Notes: a model not told the origin generated them from the letters alone. A stretch of DNA of 64,000 nt from Bartonella sp. B1099 (GCF_944801835.1 NZ_CALYLN010000002.1:124001-188000), one strand, 5' to 3'; positions 38,531 through 48,876 are shown, numbered from the stretch's first letter. A program made the numbers and translations.

Positions 38531-38797
38531 CTTTTGTTTTTCACGTTCTTTAATGGGGTCACGACCCTCACGAAGAATAGAACGCCACCCCGTTGCCAAT
38601 TCACGCGCTTGTTTTAAAGAGACATCTCTCAAGGCACCCAAGTCCATTTCGCGGCGCCACCCGTGAAGGGTATAACGATAAATCCATTGAGCACCTCCAT
38701 CTTTACGCTTATGGAGTAACAAGCCGGCACCATCATTATATTTGCCAGCTCCCAATGTTGCGACAGATCTTGCATTAAGACGGTTCATAAGGACCAT
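37631..38797 (-). CDS. Full-length tyrosine integrase
   Basis: 388 residues from MVLMNRLNARSVATLGAG (start 38797; AAAGGAGTAAAA before it, longer frame to 38833 rejected). The N-terminal DUF4102-like arm-binding part carries GGAQWIYRYTLHGWRREMDL and ALRDVSLKQAREL. A core-binding domain and a catalytic domain follow, with LTGVR (Arg I), HGFRSSLRNWLAE (His-Arg), LSHTVGG and the nucleophile Tyr in RRTDY or AYRR nearby. P4-type enzymes usually integrate at tRNA or similar genes. No tRNA is next to it, so the present location results from rearrangement or another site. Confidence 0.9.
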   Translation of the reverse strand: MVLMNRLNARSVATLGAGKYNDGAGLLLHKRKDGGAQWIYRYTLHGWRREMDLGALRDVSLKQARELATGWRSILREGRDPIKEREKQKREAISNLHYLKDIALDAFESRKAELKNDGKTGDWFLPLRLHILPKLGCLPVSEITKTEIRNTLAPIWHSKAGTANRALIRFNLCLKHAAALGLDVDLQATEKARALLGKQRHKVKNLPAMDWKDVPAFYKTLCQKTTMTQLALRLLILTGVRTFPLCHIHKDQVDGDIWTIPAENMKGRRDTTTEFRVPLSSEALEILKQARLLSRNDFFFSARGRGPLADKCMSKYMKKIGLEACPHGFRSSLRNWLAETTDAPYEVAETILSHTVGGQVERAYRRTDYLEQRRVYMDKWAAYVTGQS

Positions 38798-38976
38798 TTT
38801 TACTCCTTTCTTATACAAATTTAATCCACACACTCATCCCACTTGTTATGTGCAAATGAGTGGTTTTGATTAATTCAAGATAGAGAGATTTGAAATGAGA
38901 GAATCTTACGTTATTCGAAGGTCTAATTCAATATGAATAACGATAGATTATCTTTATAAATCAATATCTTGTAGAT

Positions 38977-39416
38977 ATGAGATGGGGAATTGAACATAAG
39001 AAGATGCCTTGAGAGAATATGCATTCATTTATGATATTGAAGTCACAAGGTGCGGCTTTATTCAACACCCCACAATAAAAATGGCGGGGGCTAGCCCTGA
39101 TGGTCTGATTGATGAAGATGGGTTAATCGAAATCAAATGTCCTAGATCGACTAATCATATGCGGTTCATTATCGATAACGAAATCAAACCAGAATATCTT
39201 GCACAAATGCAGTTTCAAATGGCTTGTACGGGGCGCAAATGGTGTGATTTTATCAGTTATGACCCACGTTTTACGAGCGATTCATCTCTCTTTCGTATGA
39301 AAATCAAACGCATCCACCGTGATGAAAAGAAAATTGAAGAGATTAATCAAGCGGTTGAAAGCTTTTTAGCAGAAATAGAACGAGAGATACAAAGAATCTC
39401 AACTAAAGCCGCCTGA
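38977..39416 (+). pseudogene. Second yqaJ copy, 5' truncated and frameshifted
   Basis: Homology to the 5.5-6.0 kb exonuclease begins with ATGAGATGGGGAATTGAACA. There CATGAAGAAGATGCC of the intact copy reads CATAAGAAGATGCC, a one-base loss giving a stop at 39010. The rest (REYAFIYDIEVTRCGF to EIQRISTKAA) is open and includes the nuclease residues GASPDGLIDEDGLIEIKCP. About the first 65 residues are missing. A TTG at 39009 could start the fragment. This copy keeps the C-terminal 23 residues that the other lost to a stop. Confidence 0.8.
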
Positions 39417-39477
39417 ACTTTTGGGGGGCTTTGTTCTCGCATATTCCCTAGCCCCCACCCATATAAGGAAATTAAAC

Positions 39478-39942
39478 ATGTGTAATACCAAAGATGAGAA
39501 GCCTTGTTTTTTTACCATTGGTTATGAAGGAAAATCACTAGACCATTATCTGAATTGCCTCATAGAAAACAATGTTAAAATTTTGTGTGATGTTCGTAAA
39601 AATCCAATAAGTAGAAAACATGGTTTTTCAAAAAGGCAATTAGAGAAAGCTGTAAGCAACATTGGCATTGAATATATACACTTGCCTGAACTTGGAATTG
39701 CCTCTGAAAAAAGACGCAATCTGAAAACACGAGAAGATTATGAACATCTTTTTGAAGATTATCAAAATACAACTCTTAAGGATAATCTTCATGCAATAGA
39801 AAAATTATACCAGATTTTTTTAGATAAAAAACGTGTTGCTATTACTTGTTTTGAATCTGATGTGTGCATGTGTCATAGGGGAGAAATTACGACGGCTATT
39901 ACACAACTAACAAATTGGAAATATGAAATTAAGCACATCTAA
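39478..39942 (+). CDS. DUF488 family protein
   Basis: 154 residues from MCNTKDEKPCFFTIGYEGKS (start 39478, AAGGAA before it). Family hallmarks are TIGYEGKSLDHYLNCLIEN, CDVRKNPISRKHGFSKRQLE, YIHLPELGI and the closing ITCFESDVCMCHRGEITTAI. The conserved Cys/His end suggests a metal or catalytic site. DUF488 has no settled function. It sits at the place that the AlpA-like gene occupies after the first yqaJ copy. Confidence 0.85.
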   Translation: MCNTKDEKPCFFTIGYEGKSLDHYLNCLIENNVKILCDVRKNPISRKHGFSKRQLEKAVSNIGIEYIHLPELGIASEKRRNLKTREDYEHLFEDYQNTTLKDNLHAIEKLYQIFLDKKRVAITCFESDVCMCHRGEITTAITQLTNWKYEIKHI

Positions 39943-40071
39943 CACATAACTTGCAATTTTTTAAACCGAAAGTGCTCTATAACACCTCTATCTCCACCCT
40001 TTCCTAACATTTTTCAACCCATTCGTGATTCACACCACGGGTGAATTGCACCTAAATTAAGGGGAACTGAC

Positions 40072-40287
40072 ATGGCACACCGCCCACCTATCATAACCCA
40101 ACCAGCCATTGCACGCGCTTTAAGAGAAGCAAAAAAACAAGGGTGTGAACTCATAGAAATAAACTGCTTATCTATCTTAAATCCGATAGTATTGGTCATG
40201 GAAAACGCATTAGAATCCGCGGAACCTATGGAACACAAGAGTTTGTTGATAAATACAAAAGTGCACTTGCCGAATTGCAAGGCATAA
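40072..40287 (+). CDS. Short ORF preceding an integrase, probably fused by deletion
   Basis: The start MAHRPPIITQPAIARALREA (GGGGAACTGAC before it) resembles small proteins encoded just ahead of rhizobial phage integrases. After about residue 31 (CELIEI) the frame runs antisense-like into integrase sequence in the wrong frame, so the tail (to 71 residues) is unlikely to be native. I infer that a deletion joined this gene to the integrase. Confidence 0.45.
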   Translation: MAHRPPIITQPAIARALREAKKQGCELIEINCLSILNPIVLVMENALESAEPMEHKSLLINTKVHLPNCKA

Positions 40288-41162
40288 TCCCTCCAAAACC
40301 TAAAACCGGCAAACTAATTGAGGGGTCATTCGCATGGCTGCTTAAACAATATTTTAATAGTGTCAATTGGTACAGCCTTGCTAAAGGCACGAAAAGACAA
40401 AGAGAACTCATTCTTATGAAGGTATGCGATACTATAGGAAATATTCTATACCAAGCAATTGATAAGAAACATATTATAGCTGGTGTTGAACGCCGTAAAG
40501 AAACACCATCAGCAGCTCAAAATTTTCTGAAAGCCCTTAATGGACTTTTTAATTGGCCGATTGACCAAGGTCTTTTAGAAAATAATCCAGCTTTAGGCGT
40601 TAAAAGACCAGCCCTTCACAATAAAGATGGATTTGCTGTTTGGACAGAAGAAGATGTTGAGAAATATTGTCAACATTGGTCTGTCGGTACCCATGAACGC
40701 GTTTGGATTGATGTTCTTTTATATACGGGGTTGCATCGTGGTGATGCGGTTCGTATCGGTTGGAAAGATGTAACAAATAACATCATTCACCTAAAAACAG
40801 AGAAAAGTAAATTCCAAACAGATGTTTTTCTTCCGATTTTGCCTGAACTAGCCAAAACGCTTGAAGCTGGTCCTATTGGAGATGAAACATTCATTTGTGG
40901 TAAAGAAGGTAAGAAGCTCGTTAAAGAAAGTTTTGGAAACTTGTTTAGAAGCGCTTGTAATACAGCAGGCATCAAAAAATCAGCGCATGGATTGAGAAAA
41001 TTAGCAGCAACACGCGCAGCTAACTCTGGTGCAACTGTCTCACAACTCAAGGCAATTTTTGGCTGGACAGAAGACCAAATGGCATCTCTTTATACCAAGA
41101 ACGCAGATCGTAAAAGACTAGCTCTTGAAGCTATAAAAAAGCTTCAAAAAAATGAGGAATAG
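40275..41162 (+). CDS. Tyrosine integrase, 5' end damaged
   Basis: 295 residues from a TTG. Open frame extends back to 40149 (HGKRIRIRGTYGTQEFVDKY is recognisable integrase N-terminus) without ATG, GTG or TTG. The core-binding part (FLKALNGLFNWPIDQGLLEN, NPALGVKRP) and catalytic part are intact: LLYTGLHRGDAVRIGWKDV (Arg replaced in context by LHRGD, the usual form), HGLRKLAATRAANSG, and LYTKNADRKRLA with the Tyr. A different subfamily from the 37.6 kb integrase. Whether it is translated is uncertain. Confidence 0.75.
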   Translation: MQGIIPPKPKTGKLIEGSFAWLLKQYFNSVNWYSLAKGTKRQRELILMKVCDTIGNILYQAIDKKHIIAGVERRKETPSAAQNFLKALNGLFNWPIDQGLLENNPALGVKRPALHNKDGFAVWTEEDVEKYCQHWSVGTHERVWIDVLLYTGLHRGDAVRIGWKDVTNNIIHLKTEKSKFQTDVFLPILPELAKTLEAGPIGDETFICGKEGKKLVKESFGNLFRSACNTAGIKKSAHGLRKLAATRAANSGATVSQLKAIFGWTEDQMASLYTKNADRKRLALEAIKKLQKNEE

Positions 41163-41437
41163 AAGCAAAAAAAAACATAATAGAATCAATATTTTCCTAT
41201 TCCCTTACATTAAACATAAGTATTTTATTTTACTTACTATTTATTCGCCTCTTCTGCCTCTCACTCCTTTAAAATCATCAGATATTCTTCTGCATACGAT
41301 ATGGTTAATATATTTTTTCTCTTTGGTATAGCACTTAGAATACTCTATGAGCTGATATTGTAAAAACGAAAGAAAGAGAAAAATAACTGCAATTTAAATG
41401 CACTGTTTACGATTAAAGGGAAAATGTTTTTTTCACT

Positions 41438-41932
41438 TTAACATTCTTTTTTAAAAAGATGTGGGCTTTCAACAATAAGCTTTTCTCGCGCTTTTTGTAA
41501 TTGTTTAATGACTTCATCAATTTTTGATGGAGAACAAAGAGCTTCTTCACTATTCAAAAAATGCAGCTTTTCCTTCCCCTCATATAAACATTGCATTTGA
41601 GACTGAAGTATTCTAACTTCTTGAAAGAAAAGACGTCCAGTTTCCTTAAAACCATTATTAAGTGAAAAAAGTTGATCGGAAATAGAGAGCAAAATTTGTT
41701 TTAAAAAGCGCTCATTTTCTTGGCGTTTGCGATATTCTAAAATAAGAGCATGGCTTATTTCATCTAATTGTTTTTTTGTAGAATCAATTTGACGCAATAA
41801 ATTTGGTTTTTCCCCCATATCACCTTTTCTCACCTTCACAAGCATAGCATGAATTTCTAATAACTTCATTGCGGAATGAGATAAATAATCAACAACTGTA
41901 GGTGTATTGGTATAGCTTTTCCATGTAATCAT
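41438..41932 (-). CDS. Hypothetical coiled-coil protein
   Basis: 164 residues from MITWKSYTNTPTVVDYLSHS (AGGTGGGG eight bases upstream). A longer frame to 42031 exists but adds an unrelated basic head. Nearly all helical and charged (LLRQIDSTKKQLDEISHALI, YRKRQENERFLKQILLSISD), a likely coiled coil, ending in KKEC. No domain recognised and no signal peptide from this start. It follows the DUF900 gene on the same strand after about 130 bases. Confidence 0.55.
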   Translation of the reverse strand: MITWKSYTNTPTVVDYLSHSAMKLLEIHAMLVKVRKGDMGEKPNLLRQIDSTKKQLDEISHALILEYRKRQENERFLKQILLSISDQLFSLNNGFKETGRLFFQEVRILQSQMQCLYEGKEKLHFLNSEEALCSPSKIDEVIKQLQKAREKLIVESPHLFKKEC

Positions 41933-42066
41933 CACAACCCCACCTAATAACAGTTTTTTACACCTCATCCCGCTATTTATTTTTATTTTACAAAGCCATT
42001 CTAAAGAAAGTGCTAAAAAATATTTCTCCAATACATTATTCGATAGTCCCCACTCCTCTTTTTTTA

Positions 42067-43254
42067 CTATCGACCTGGAATCCGTGGAGAGAGAAAACGT
42101 AAAGGTGTATAAAGGATAAGATGTGTTGTTTTTTCTAACACACTACTACCATCTGCAAGAAGAGCTTGGCTAGGTGACAATTCCGTACCTTGCATAATTG
42201 TTGAAGCCAAAGAACCTTCTCGAGAAAGAGCCATTAATGTTGGTGAAGAGGCAAAGACATTATGTGCTCCCCCATCCACATGAGAGAAATCAAGAACAGC
42301 TATTCCATTTTTACGCAACATCTCAATGTCTGAACCATCACCCACACGATGATGTCCCCCCGTAAGACGTCCTGAAACAGCGAGAGCTTTATCTGCTCTA
42401 GATACTAAAATTGCTGTTGGCTGTGGAAGTTTTTTTATATCATTAAGTTGGCGCTCAAATACATCAATATCAATATCTGGTGCAGCCATTAATAAACTTG
42501 TAATACGATGAATAGGCTTATATTTTCCCTGTAGAGCTAAAGTTCTAAATGCCTCCATTATAACAAAATTGCCCATAGAATGTGCAATAACTGAAATCTG
42601 ATCAGCATTGGTTTCACTAATAAGTGTCAAAAGCTCTATTAATCCATCACGGGCAAAATTAGCGCTGTCACGGTCATAAATATAAAGAGGAACTGATCCA
42701 GCAGAAGGCCAAGAATAATGTACAGCGACAACATTTAAAGAATAATCGTGCGTAAACTGTGCCGTACGAAATGTACCATCTGCAAAATTATTATTATATC
42801 CATGGATAAAAAGAAAAATTTCTCTTTTTCCTTTTGGCTTTTTTGCTAAAGCAGCATTTAATTGTTGTTTAAACTGTTCTTTATTATCATATTTTTGCAA
42901 TGAGACTGCTGCAAAATACTTATCATGCGTAGGTTTATAAGCATTTATTTCAACAACTCCCTTTACATGTTGCTGAGGAATTCCTACGTCAACGCGATTA
43001 TAATGTACTTTGTTTGATCGCTCTGAGCCATAAGGCAGAGCATAATTATTTTGCATCATACGACTTGTTGCAACATACACTGAAACGATGGCTTTTGGAG
43101 AAATTGGTTTTCCCTCAACTTCTCTTTCTACTGCAGTCATAGAAGGCGTTGCATGCACCCCATGCCAAAGGACAGCACGCGAATCACTACATGCTGATAA
43201 TAAAGAAATACAAATAAGAAGTGTTAAATATCTTAGAATCACTCTACTTCTCAC
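42067..43254 (-). CDS. DUF900 alpha/beta-hydrolase lipoprotein
   Basis: 395 residues from a GTG (GGTGGAG five bases upstream). This gives an ideal lipoprotein signal RVILRYLTLLICISLLSAC with lipidated Cys at 22. The alpha/beta-hydrolase core shows FLFIHGYNNNFADGTFRTAQ, the nucleophile elbow ISVIAHSMGNFVIMEAF (Ser) and DFSHVDGGAHNVFASSP for the catalytic His. Family members are putative esterases with unknown substrates. The longer start at 43299 would disturb the signal. Confidence 0.85.
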   Translation of the reverse strand: MRSRVILRYLTLLICISLLSACSDSRAVLWHGVHATPSMTAVEREVEGKPISPKAIVSVYVATSRMMQNNYALPYGSERSNKVHYNRVDVGIPQQHVKGVVEINAYKPTHDKYFAAVSLQKYDNKEQFKQQLNAALAKKPKGKREIFLFIHGYNNNFADGTFRTAQFTHDYSLNVVAVHYSWPSAGSVPLYIYDRDSANFARDGLIELLTLISETNADQISVIAHSMGNFVIMEAFRTLALQGKYKPIHRITSLLMAAPDIDIDVFERQLNDIKKLPQPTAILVSRADKALAVSGRLTGGHHRVGDGSDIEMLRKNGIAVLDFSHVDGGAHNVFASSPTLMALSREGSLASTIMQGTELSPSQALLADGSSVLEKTTHLILYTPLRFLSPRIPGR

Positions 43255-43453
43255 TGCAACTCCACCCCACCTACAAAAAATATAACGTTTTAAATGCACA
43301 GATAAAGGAATAAAAAATGAACAATTATGAAGAAAACGCTAAAAATAACACACAAAGAAATATTTTTCTATAATGGGAAATATTTTTCTATAATTTGCAT
43401 AGACCACCTCTCTCTACATAACTTCTTCTCATTACAGAGAAATTAATTGTCAA

Positions 43454-43538
43454 TGGTGCGGTCGAGAAGACTCGAACTTCCACGGGTTGCCCCACAGCGA
43501 CCTCAACGCTGCGCGTCTACCAATTCCGCCACGACCGC
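43454..43538 (-). tRNA. tRNA-Leu (anticodon GAG)
   Basis: On the minus strand GCGGTCG pairs with CGACCGC. Class II tRNA with variable arm (TGTGGGGCAACCCGTG). The anticodon stem CAGCG/CGCTG encloses TTGAGGT. CCA encoded. Confidence 0.95.
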
Positions 43539-43674
43539 ACGTGGTTAAGCAAAACACTTTAGTTTTCAGCCTTTAACAAATCATAAAGAAAGGTACAAGC
43601 CAATTTTCTCTTTCCTATAATTTATTTTATCCAAATGATTTATAACTTAATAAAGATTACTAAAAATATGGGCT

Positions 43675-44298
43675 TTACGATGATCTTTGAACCATCATCA
43701 TAAAATGAGCTTGTGCAGCGTGATCTTTTTCATAATAACCATGAAATTTTTTTGTAATTGTTGTAGATCCCTGTTTTTGGATTCCTCTCATAGCCATACA
43801 CATGTGCTCAGCCTCGATCAATACGGCTACACCACGAGGTTTCAGGTACATTTCTAAAGCATGAGCCACTTGTGCTGTCATCGCTTCTTGTGTTTGTAAA
43901 CGACGAGAAAAAATATCTACAATACGCGCAATTTTTGAAAGTCCAACAATTTTTGCATCAGGAAGATAGGCTATGTGCGCTTTTCCAATAATCGGAATCA
44001 TATGATGTTCACAGTGCGAATAAAAAGGAATATTTTTTACGATTACCGACTCATTGTATCCTGAAACCTCTTCAAAAACTGTTCCTAAGGTTTCTTCAAC
44101 TGATTGACGATAACCATTAAAAAGCTCGCGATATGCCTTGGCTATACGTTTTGGAGTCTCTAAAAGCCCTTCTCTCCTTGGATTTTCCCCTACCCATAAG
44201 AGTAATGTACGAATCGCTTCTTCCACCTCTTCAAAACTCGGACGCTTTTCTTCAGATAAAAAAGAATCCTCTGCGCCTTCTTTAACAACATTACGCAT
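43675..44298 (-). CDS. folE: GTP cyclohydrolase I
   Basis: Converts GTP to dihydroneopterin triphosphate, the first step of folate (pterin) synthesis. 207 residues, family length. Zn-site and core motifs: [20 protein letters not shown] (Cys, His), [40 protein letters not shown] (second Cys). Single gene, divergent from the IscU-like gene. No defect. Confidence 0.96.
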   Translation of the reverse strand: MRNVVKEGAEDSFLSEEKRPSFEEVEEAIRTLLLWVGENPRREGLLETPKRIAKAYRELFNGYRQSVEETLGTVFEEVSGYNESVIVKNIPFYSHCEHHMIPIIGKAHIAYLPDAKIVGLSKIARIVDIFSRRLQTQEAMTAQVAHALEMYLKPRGVAVLIEAEHMCMAMRGIQKQGSTTITKKFHGYYEKDHAAQAHFMMMVQRSS

Positions 44299-44423
44299 TC
44301 AAAAACTCCAACCTTACTCTATACAAAACATTTGCTATAGACCTATTTCATTTTGTATAATCTTTATATAAGCGAATTAAAAGTTTAAACAATCACGTCT
44401 CTCAAAATTTCAGGCAATAGCGC

Positions 44424-44861
44424 ATGAGTGACAATATCTATAGTGATAAAATACTTGAATATGCTGCGCATATAGGCAGAATTGGGCGTCTTAATAATCC
44501 TGATGCAACATCAAAAAAATATGCACATCCTTGCGGCTCAACAATCACTGTGGATTTAAAAGTGGAAGATCATATCGTGATAGATTTCGCTCATGAAATA
44601 CACGCATGTGTGTTAGGGCAAGCCTCAGCATCACTTTTAGCATCTCATATCATCGGACAAACAACACAAGATCTTAAAGTATTACGTAAAGTTATCTACC
44701 AAATGCTAACGCAGGATGGCCCTTCTCCTCAAGCTCCCTTTGAGGATTTTTCTTGCTTACAGCCCCTTAAAAACTATAAAGTACGCCATGCTGCAACACT
44801 ACTACCCTTTGATGCAACGATAGACTGTATTCAACAAATTGAAAAAAACAGAAGAAAATAA
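44424..44861 (+). CDS. IscU/NifU-like iron-sulfur scaffold protein
   Basis: 145 residues. Retains the three-Cys plan of the scaffold family: HPCGSTITVDLKVED, HACVLGQASASLLASHIIGQ and DFSCLQPL, but differs from canonical IscU around the second Cys (HACVLGQ instead of GCxAS). This divergent form is common in rhizobia next to yidD. It is translated with yidD, whose ATG abuts its stop. The exact role in Fe-S assembly is unproven. Confidence 0.8.
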   Translation: MSDNIYSDKILEYAAHIGRIGRLNNPDATSKKYAHPCGSTITVDLKVEDHIVIDFAHEIHACVLGQASASLLASHIIGQTTQDLKVLRKVIYQMLTQDGPSPQAPFEDFSCLQPLKNYKVRHAATLLPFDATIDCIQQIEKNRRK

Positions 44862-45212
44862 ATGCTCAAATCACAGTTTCGACAAAAAAAACTGACTCGA
44901 AATTACACAGGTGCTTGGCAAAAAACACCTGGACGATTACTGGGTATTTTCTTAATACGTTTCTATCAAATAACACTTTCGAGTCTTATAGGAAATCAGT
45001 GTCGCCATGCCCCAACTTGTTCAGAATATATATATGAAGCGATCGCACGCCATGGGCTTTGGGCTGGTGCATGGATGGGGCTCTTTCGTATCATACGTTG
45101 TGGTCCCTTTGGAACAGATGGCTTTGATCCAGTACCTCCGTCACTCGGAAATTCTTGCTGTTTTTATAAACCTTGGCGTTACTGGAAAATTTCTGAAAAA
45201 CACACCAAATAA
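44862..45212 (+). CDS. yidD: Membrane protein insertion efficiency factor YidD
   Basis: 116 residues. Conserved core: FLIRFYQITLSSLIGNQCRH, then APTCSEYIYEAIARHGLWAG, then RIIRCGPFGTDGFDPVP. An amphipathic helix at the start binds the inner membrane, where YidD helps YidC-dependent insertion. Basic tail. It starts immediately after the IscU-like gene's stop, without a gap. Confidence 0.93.
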   Translation: MLKSQFRQKKLTRNYTGAWQKTPGRLLGIFLIRFYQITLSSLIGNQCRHAPTCSEYIYEAIARHGLWAGAWMGLFRIIRCGPFGTDGFDPVPPSLGNSCCFYKPWRYWKISEKHTK

Positions 45213-45324
45213 TCCTTTTCTTTTTTCATATGTATTGATAGAAGAGTTAATCTATAAGCTTTTTACTCAGTTTTCACGAAACCATCCGCAATCGTTGGCG
45301 GAATTGGATTAAAGGGGTGTTTTT

Positions 45325-47301
45325 ATGTCTTGCTCTATTTTTCTTTCTTTTCCCGATGGTTCAAAACGTAATTACCCCGCCGAAATGACAGGCTTGGAAT
45401 TAGCAGAATCCATTTCTAAATCACTCGCAAAAAAAGCCGTCGCCTATAGTCTTGATGGCATCATGCGAGATCTATCAGATCCATTAGCAGAGTCTGGTCA
45501 AATAGAGATTATTACCCGAGAAGATGCACGTGCTCTTGAACTCATAAGGCATGATTGCGCCCATGTTCTTGCTGAAGCAGTGCAAGAACTTTTTCCTGAA
45601 ACGCAAGTAACAATAGGTCCTGTAATTGAGAATGGGTTCTATTATGATTTTGCACGCCAACAACCTTTCACACTAGATGATCTCAGCGTCATTGAAAAGA
45701 AAATGCGTGAAATTATCCAACGCAATAGACCTTTTAGAAAAGAAATTTGGTCTCGTGAAAAAGCAAGAAGAGTTTTTTCTGAGAAAAAGGAATTTTATAA
45801 AGTTAAACTTATTGAGAGCATTCCAGAAAATCAAGATTTAAAAATCTATTATCAAGGGGAGTGGTTTGATCTTTGTCGCGGACCGCACATGCAATCTACA
45901 GGGCAAATTGGAAATGCTTTTAAATTAATGAAAGTCGCAGGCGCTTACTGGCGTGGCGATGCCAATAATCCAATGCTCACGAGAATTTATGGAACAGCAT
46001 TTGCAAACGAAAATGACTTAAAAGCCTATCTCCATATGCTAGAAGAAGCCGAAAAACGTGATCATCGCCGCTTGGGACGTGAAATGGATTTATTTCATTT
46101 TCAAGAAGAAGGACCAGGAATGATTTTTTGGCACCAAAAAGGCTGGAAAATGTTCCAAAATTTGATCAATTATATGCGTAGACGCCTTGATGATCATCAA
46201 TATGCCGAAGTAAATGCACCACAAGTTCTCGATAGATCACTTTGGGAAATATCGGGGCATTGGGGCTGGTATAAGGAAAACATGTTCAAAGCAATTCCAG
46301 CCGCAGAAGATTCAGACCATGGGAATGTTTATGCCCTTAAACCAATGAATTGTCCTGGTCATGTGCAAATTTTTAAACATGGTTTAAAATCTTATCGTGA
46401 TTTGCCTATTAGGCTTGCTGAATTTGGTCTTGTTCATCGTTATGAGCCTTCAGGCTCTTTGCATGGTCTTATGCGTGTGCGTGGTTTTACACAAGACGAT
46501 GCACATATTTTTTGTACTGATGAACAATTAGCCGATGAATGTCTTAGTATTAATGATCTTATTTTATCAACGTATGCGGATTTTGGTTTTAAAGAAATTA
46601 GTCTTAAGCTTTCAACACGTCCAGAAAAACGCGTTGGATCTGATACATTATGGGATCATGCAGAAAATATCATGGAGTCTGTCCTTAAAACAATTGAAAC
46701 AAAATCTGCGGGACAAATCAAAACAAGTATCCTCCCAGGTGAGGGAGCCTTTTATGGTCCAAAATTTGAATATACATTAAAGGATGCTATCGGTCGTGAA
46801 TGGCAGTGTGGAACAACACAAATAGACTTTAATCTTCCTGAACGTTTTGGTGCATTCTATATTGATAAAGATTCAGAAAAACGCCAGCCTGTTATGATCC
46901 ATCGCGCCATTTTTGGATCAATGGAACGTTTTCTTGGTATATTAATCGAAAATTTTGCTGGACATATGCCTCTTTGGCTTTCTCCTGAACAAATTGTTGT
47001 CGCAACAATTACATCCGAAGCAAATGAATATGCCCAAAAAATAACGGCAAGACTTAAAGCTGCTGGGCTTTCAGCAACGATAGATCTCCGCAATGAAAAA
47101 ATTAACTATAAAATACGAGAACATTCTTTACAAAAAGTTCCCGTCATTTTGGTCTGTGGCAAACGTGAAGCTGAAACAAACAGCGTCAATATGCGTCGCT
47201 TAGGAAGCCCAAATCAAACCCTTTTATCTGTAGAAGATGCAATTAAGCAACTTTCAAATGAAGCCACGCCTCCAGATTTACAGCGTGTAATAAATGCATA
47301 A
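45325..47301 (+). CDS. thrS: Threonine-tRNA ligase
   Basis: 658 residues. TGS domain (1-65), editing domain with [18 protein letters not shown] (about 75-92) and the second half [14 protein letters not shown], class II core with [18 protein letters not shown]-type motif 1, [14 protein letters not shown] (Zn ligand Cys), motif 2 [20 protein letters not shown] and motif 3 near [17 protein letters not shown], then an anticodon-binding domain. Attaches Thr to tRNA and proofreads Ser. Complete. AAAGGGGTGT precedes the ATG. Confidence 0.97.
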   Translation: MSCSIFLSFPDGSKRNYPAEMTGLELAESISKSLAKKAVAYSLDGIMRDLSDPLAESGQIEIITREDARALELIRHDCAHVLAEAVQELFPETQVTIGPVIENGFYYDFARQQPFTLDDLSVIEKKMREIIQRNRPFRKEIWSREKARRVFSEKKEFYKVKLIESIPENQDLKIYYQGEWFDLCRGPHMQSTGQIGNAFKLMKVAGAYWRGDANNPMLTRIYGTAFANENDLKAYLHMLEEAEKRDHRRLGREMDLFHFQEEGPGMIFWHQKGWKMFQNLINYMRRRLDDHQYAEVNAPQVLDRSLWEISGHWGWYKENMFKAIPAAEDSDHGNVYALKPMNCPGHVQIFKHGLKSYRDLPIRLAEFGLVHRYEPSGSLHGLMRVRGFTQDDAHIFCTDEQLADECLSINDLILSTYADFGFKEISLKLSTRPEKRVGSDTLWDHAENIMESVLKTIETKSAGQIKTSILPGEGAFYGPKFEYTLKDAIGREWQCGTTQIDFNLPERFGAFYIDKDSEKRQPVMIHRAIFGSMERFLGILIENFAGHMPLWLSPEQIVVATITSEANEYAQKITARLKAAGLSATIDLRNEKINYKIREHSLQKVPVILVCGKREAETNSVNMRRLGSPNQTLLSVEDAIKQLSNEATPPDLQRVINA

Positions 47302-48372
47302 CATCATACAAGGTGGTAAGACATCAATTTTTTTACTGTAAATCGTGAATTTTTGTACAAAATCAAAAGATTTGTCAGTGTTGTGTTTTTCAGTTTCATA
47401 CATGATGACCAATCATCAGTAAAAAATTACGTGATCACACTTTACGAGGCAAGTTGGTAAAAAATTGAATGTAAAAGCTGTAAGTTATTTAAATACAAAA
47501 ATTATAGATATAGAAAGATAACGTCGTGATCATGGATAGATCATTACGATAATTGCATCAATATCAAGAAAAAAACTAAAAATAAGATTATCATAAATAC
47601 GTAGATTAATCGAATAATGATGTATTCTCTTCTTAATATATGATTTCATAAAAAAGATATAATAATTTGATTTATAATGATAATATAACGTCATTGATAT
47701 TAAAAAACATCTCAAATATCATAGGATTTCTTTCACTTTAAATTTGTTTACGCTGCAGCAATCAAAATCATTCGTTTGCACGTGACAAGTGAGAAGGCAC
47801 GTGTGAATGAAAAATTTAGAAAAGACTAAAAATGCTTAAACCGTTTCAAGTATCCAAGGGCTTGTTGCAATATTGGGTGCTGATAAAATGTGTGTTCCTC
47901 CTTCACAAACGTAAAAATAGTTGAATTTGACATTATAGTATTCATTCATGGGAGGCTGTCGCGAAATGGGCTTGAGAATCTTAAGAAATGATCTCTTTTA
48001 AACAAGGACGTAAATGACAACCCAATAGCGCTCTACAAAAACATCCCGCAATCTACATTGATAAGATATCGCTTTAACTTCCCTTAAGAGTTATAAAACT
48101 AAATCAAAGGAGAATGACAAAATTCGCTGTTCATTCTTTTCTCTCTTCATATTTGACCAGATTAAAAACTCTTCCTAAAAAAACAATCAACTATGCACAC
48201 GAGGTATATGAGTTGCTCGTTAACATAGTAAATCTCGAGCCACATTTATAAAGCGTCTAAATATCTTAAAATACCTTGCGGCGCTAAACGCTAAATACTG
48301 ATTTATAAAAAACTTTTAAAACGCATGTTTTTCTAAAAAAAGAAGCACAATATAAAATAAAAAACATTATTG
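47302..48372. other. 1 kb spacer after thrS with gene fossils
   Basis: No intact gene. Around 47745-47920 the DNA shares scattered words with the remnant at 20512-20712 and is broken by stops. A fragment reads LVAILGADKMCVPPSQT. No RNA gene or clear terminator recognised. Confidence 0.4.
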
Positions 48373-48876
48373 TTATCGTGCTCTATCAAGAACACGCTTA
48401 CATTCAATGAGTTCAAACAGGATTTCTTGCAACAATGCTTTATCGGTTTTATCTTTGTAAAGATTCACAGAACCAACAGAGGTTTCTCCCTCATTTCTCA
48501 TAAAACTCAAAAGCCCAAAAGAAGATTTCTTAGGTTTATTGCTCATATTTTCAAAAGTTTGTCCTGCATGTTTTTTCTCTATGACAACATTCATAGCATC
48601 AAGATCGCCATTACCAAATGCAGTCACAAAAGCAACACCATTTTCTTTCAAAAGGCGCTGCACACCTTTTATCGTATAACCCTGATCGTACAATAACTGC
48701 TTAATACCATTGAGCAAATCAACATCGACTGGACGATAGTAACGCCTCCCTCCTCCACGTTTCATTGGTTTAATCTGCCTAAAACGTGTTTCCCAGAATC
48801 TTAAGACATGCTGCGGAAGCTCCAATAATTCGGCTACTTCGCTAATTGTGCGAAAAGCATCAGAGCTTTTATCCAT
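48373..48876 (-). CDS. MerR-family transcriptional regulator
   Basis: 167 residues. N-terminal winged [23 protein letters not shown], then [20 protein letters not shown], then [20 protein letters not shown]. The C-terminal part (about 90-167) is a Lys-rich, variable segment with [20 protein letters not shown] and no metal-binding Cys, so it is not a heavy-metal sensor. It has a conserved place next to ihfA in rhizobia, which suggests a housekeeping target. Effector unknown. Confidence 0.9.
   Translation of the reverse strand: MDKSSDAFRTISEVAELLELPQHVLRFWETRFRQIKPMKRGGGRRYYRPVDVDLLNGIKQLLYDQGYTIKGVQRLLKENGVAFVTAFGNGDLDAMNVVIEKKHAGQTFENMSNKPKKSSFGLLSFMRNEGETSVGSVNLYKDKTDKALLQEILFELIECKRVLDRAR

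Noticed and set aside
45007-45312. 101-codon frame overlapping yidD
   Set aside because: Shadow of yidD in another frame. The yidD motifs fix the true frame.
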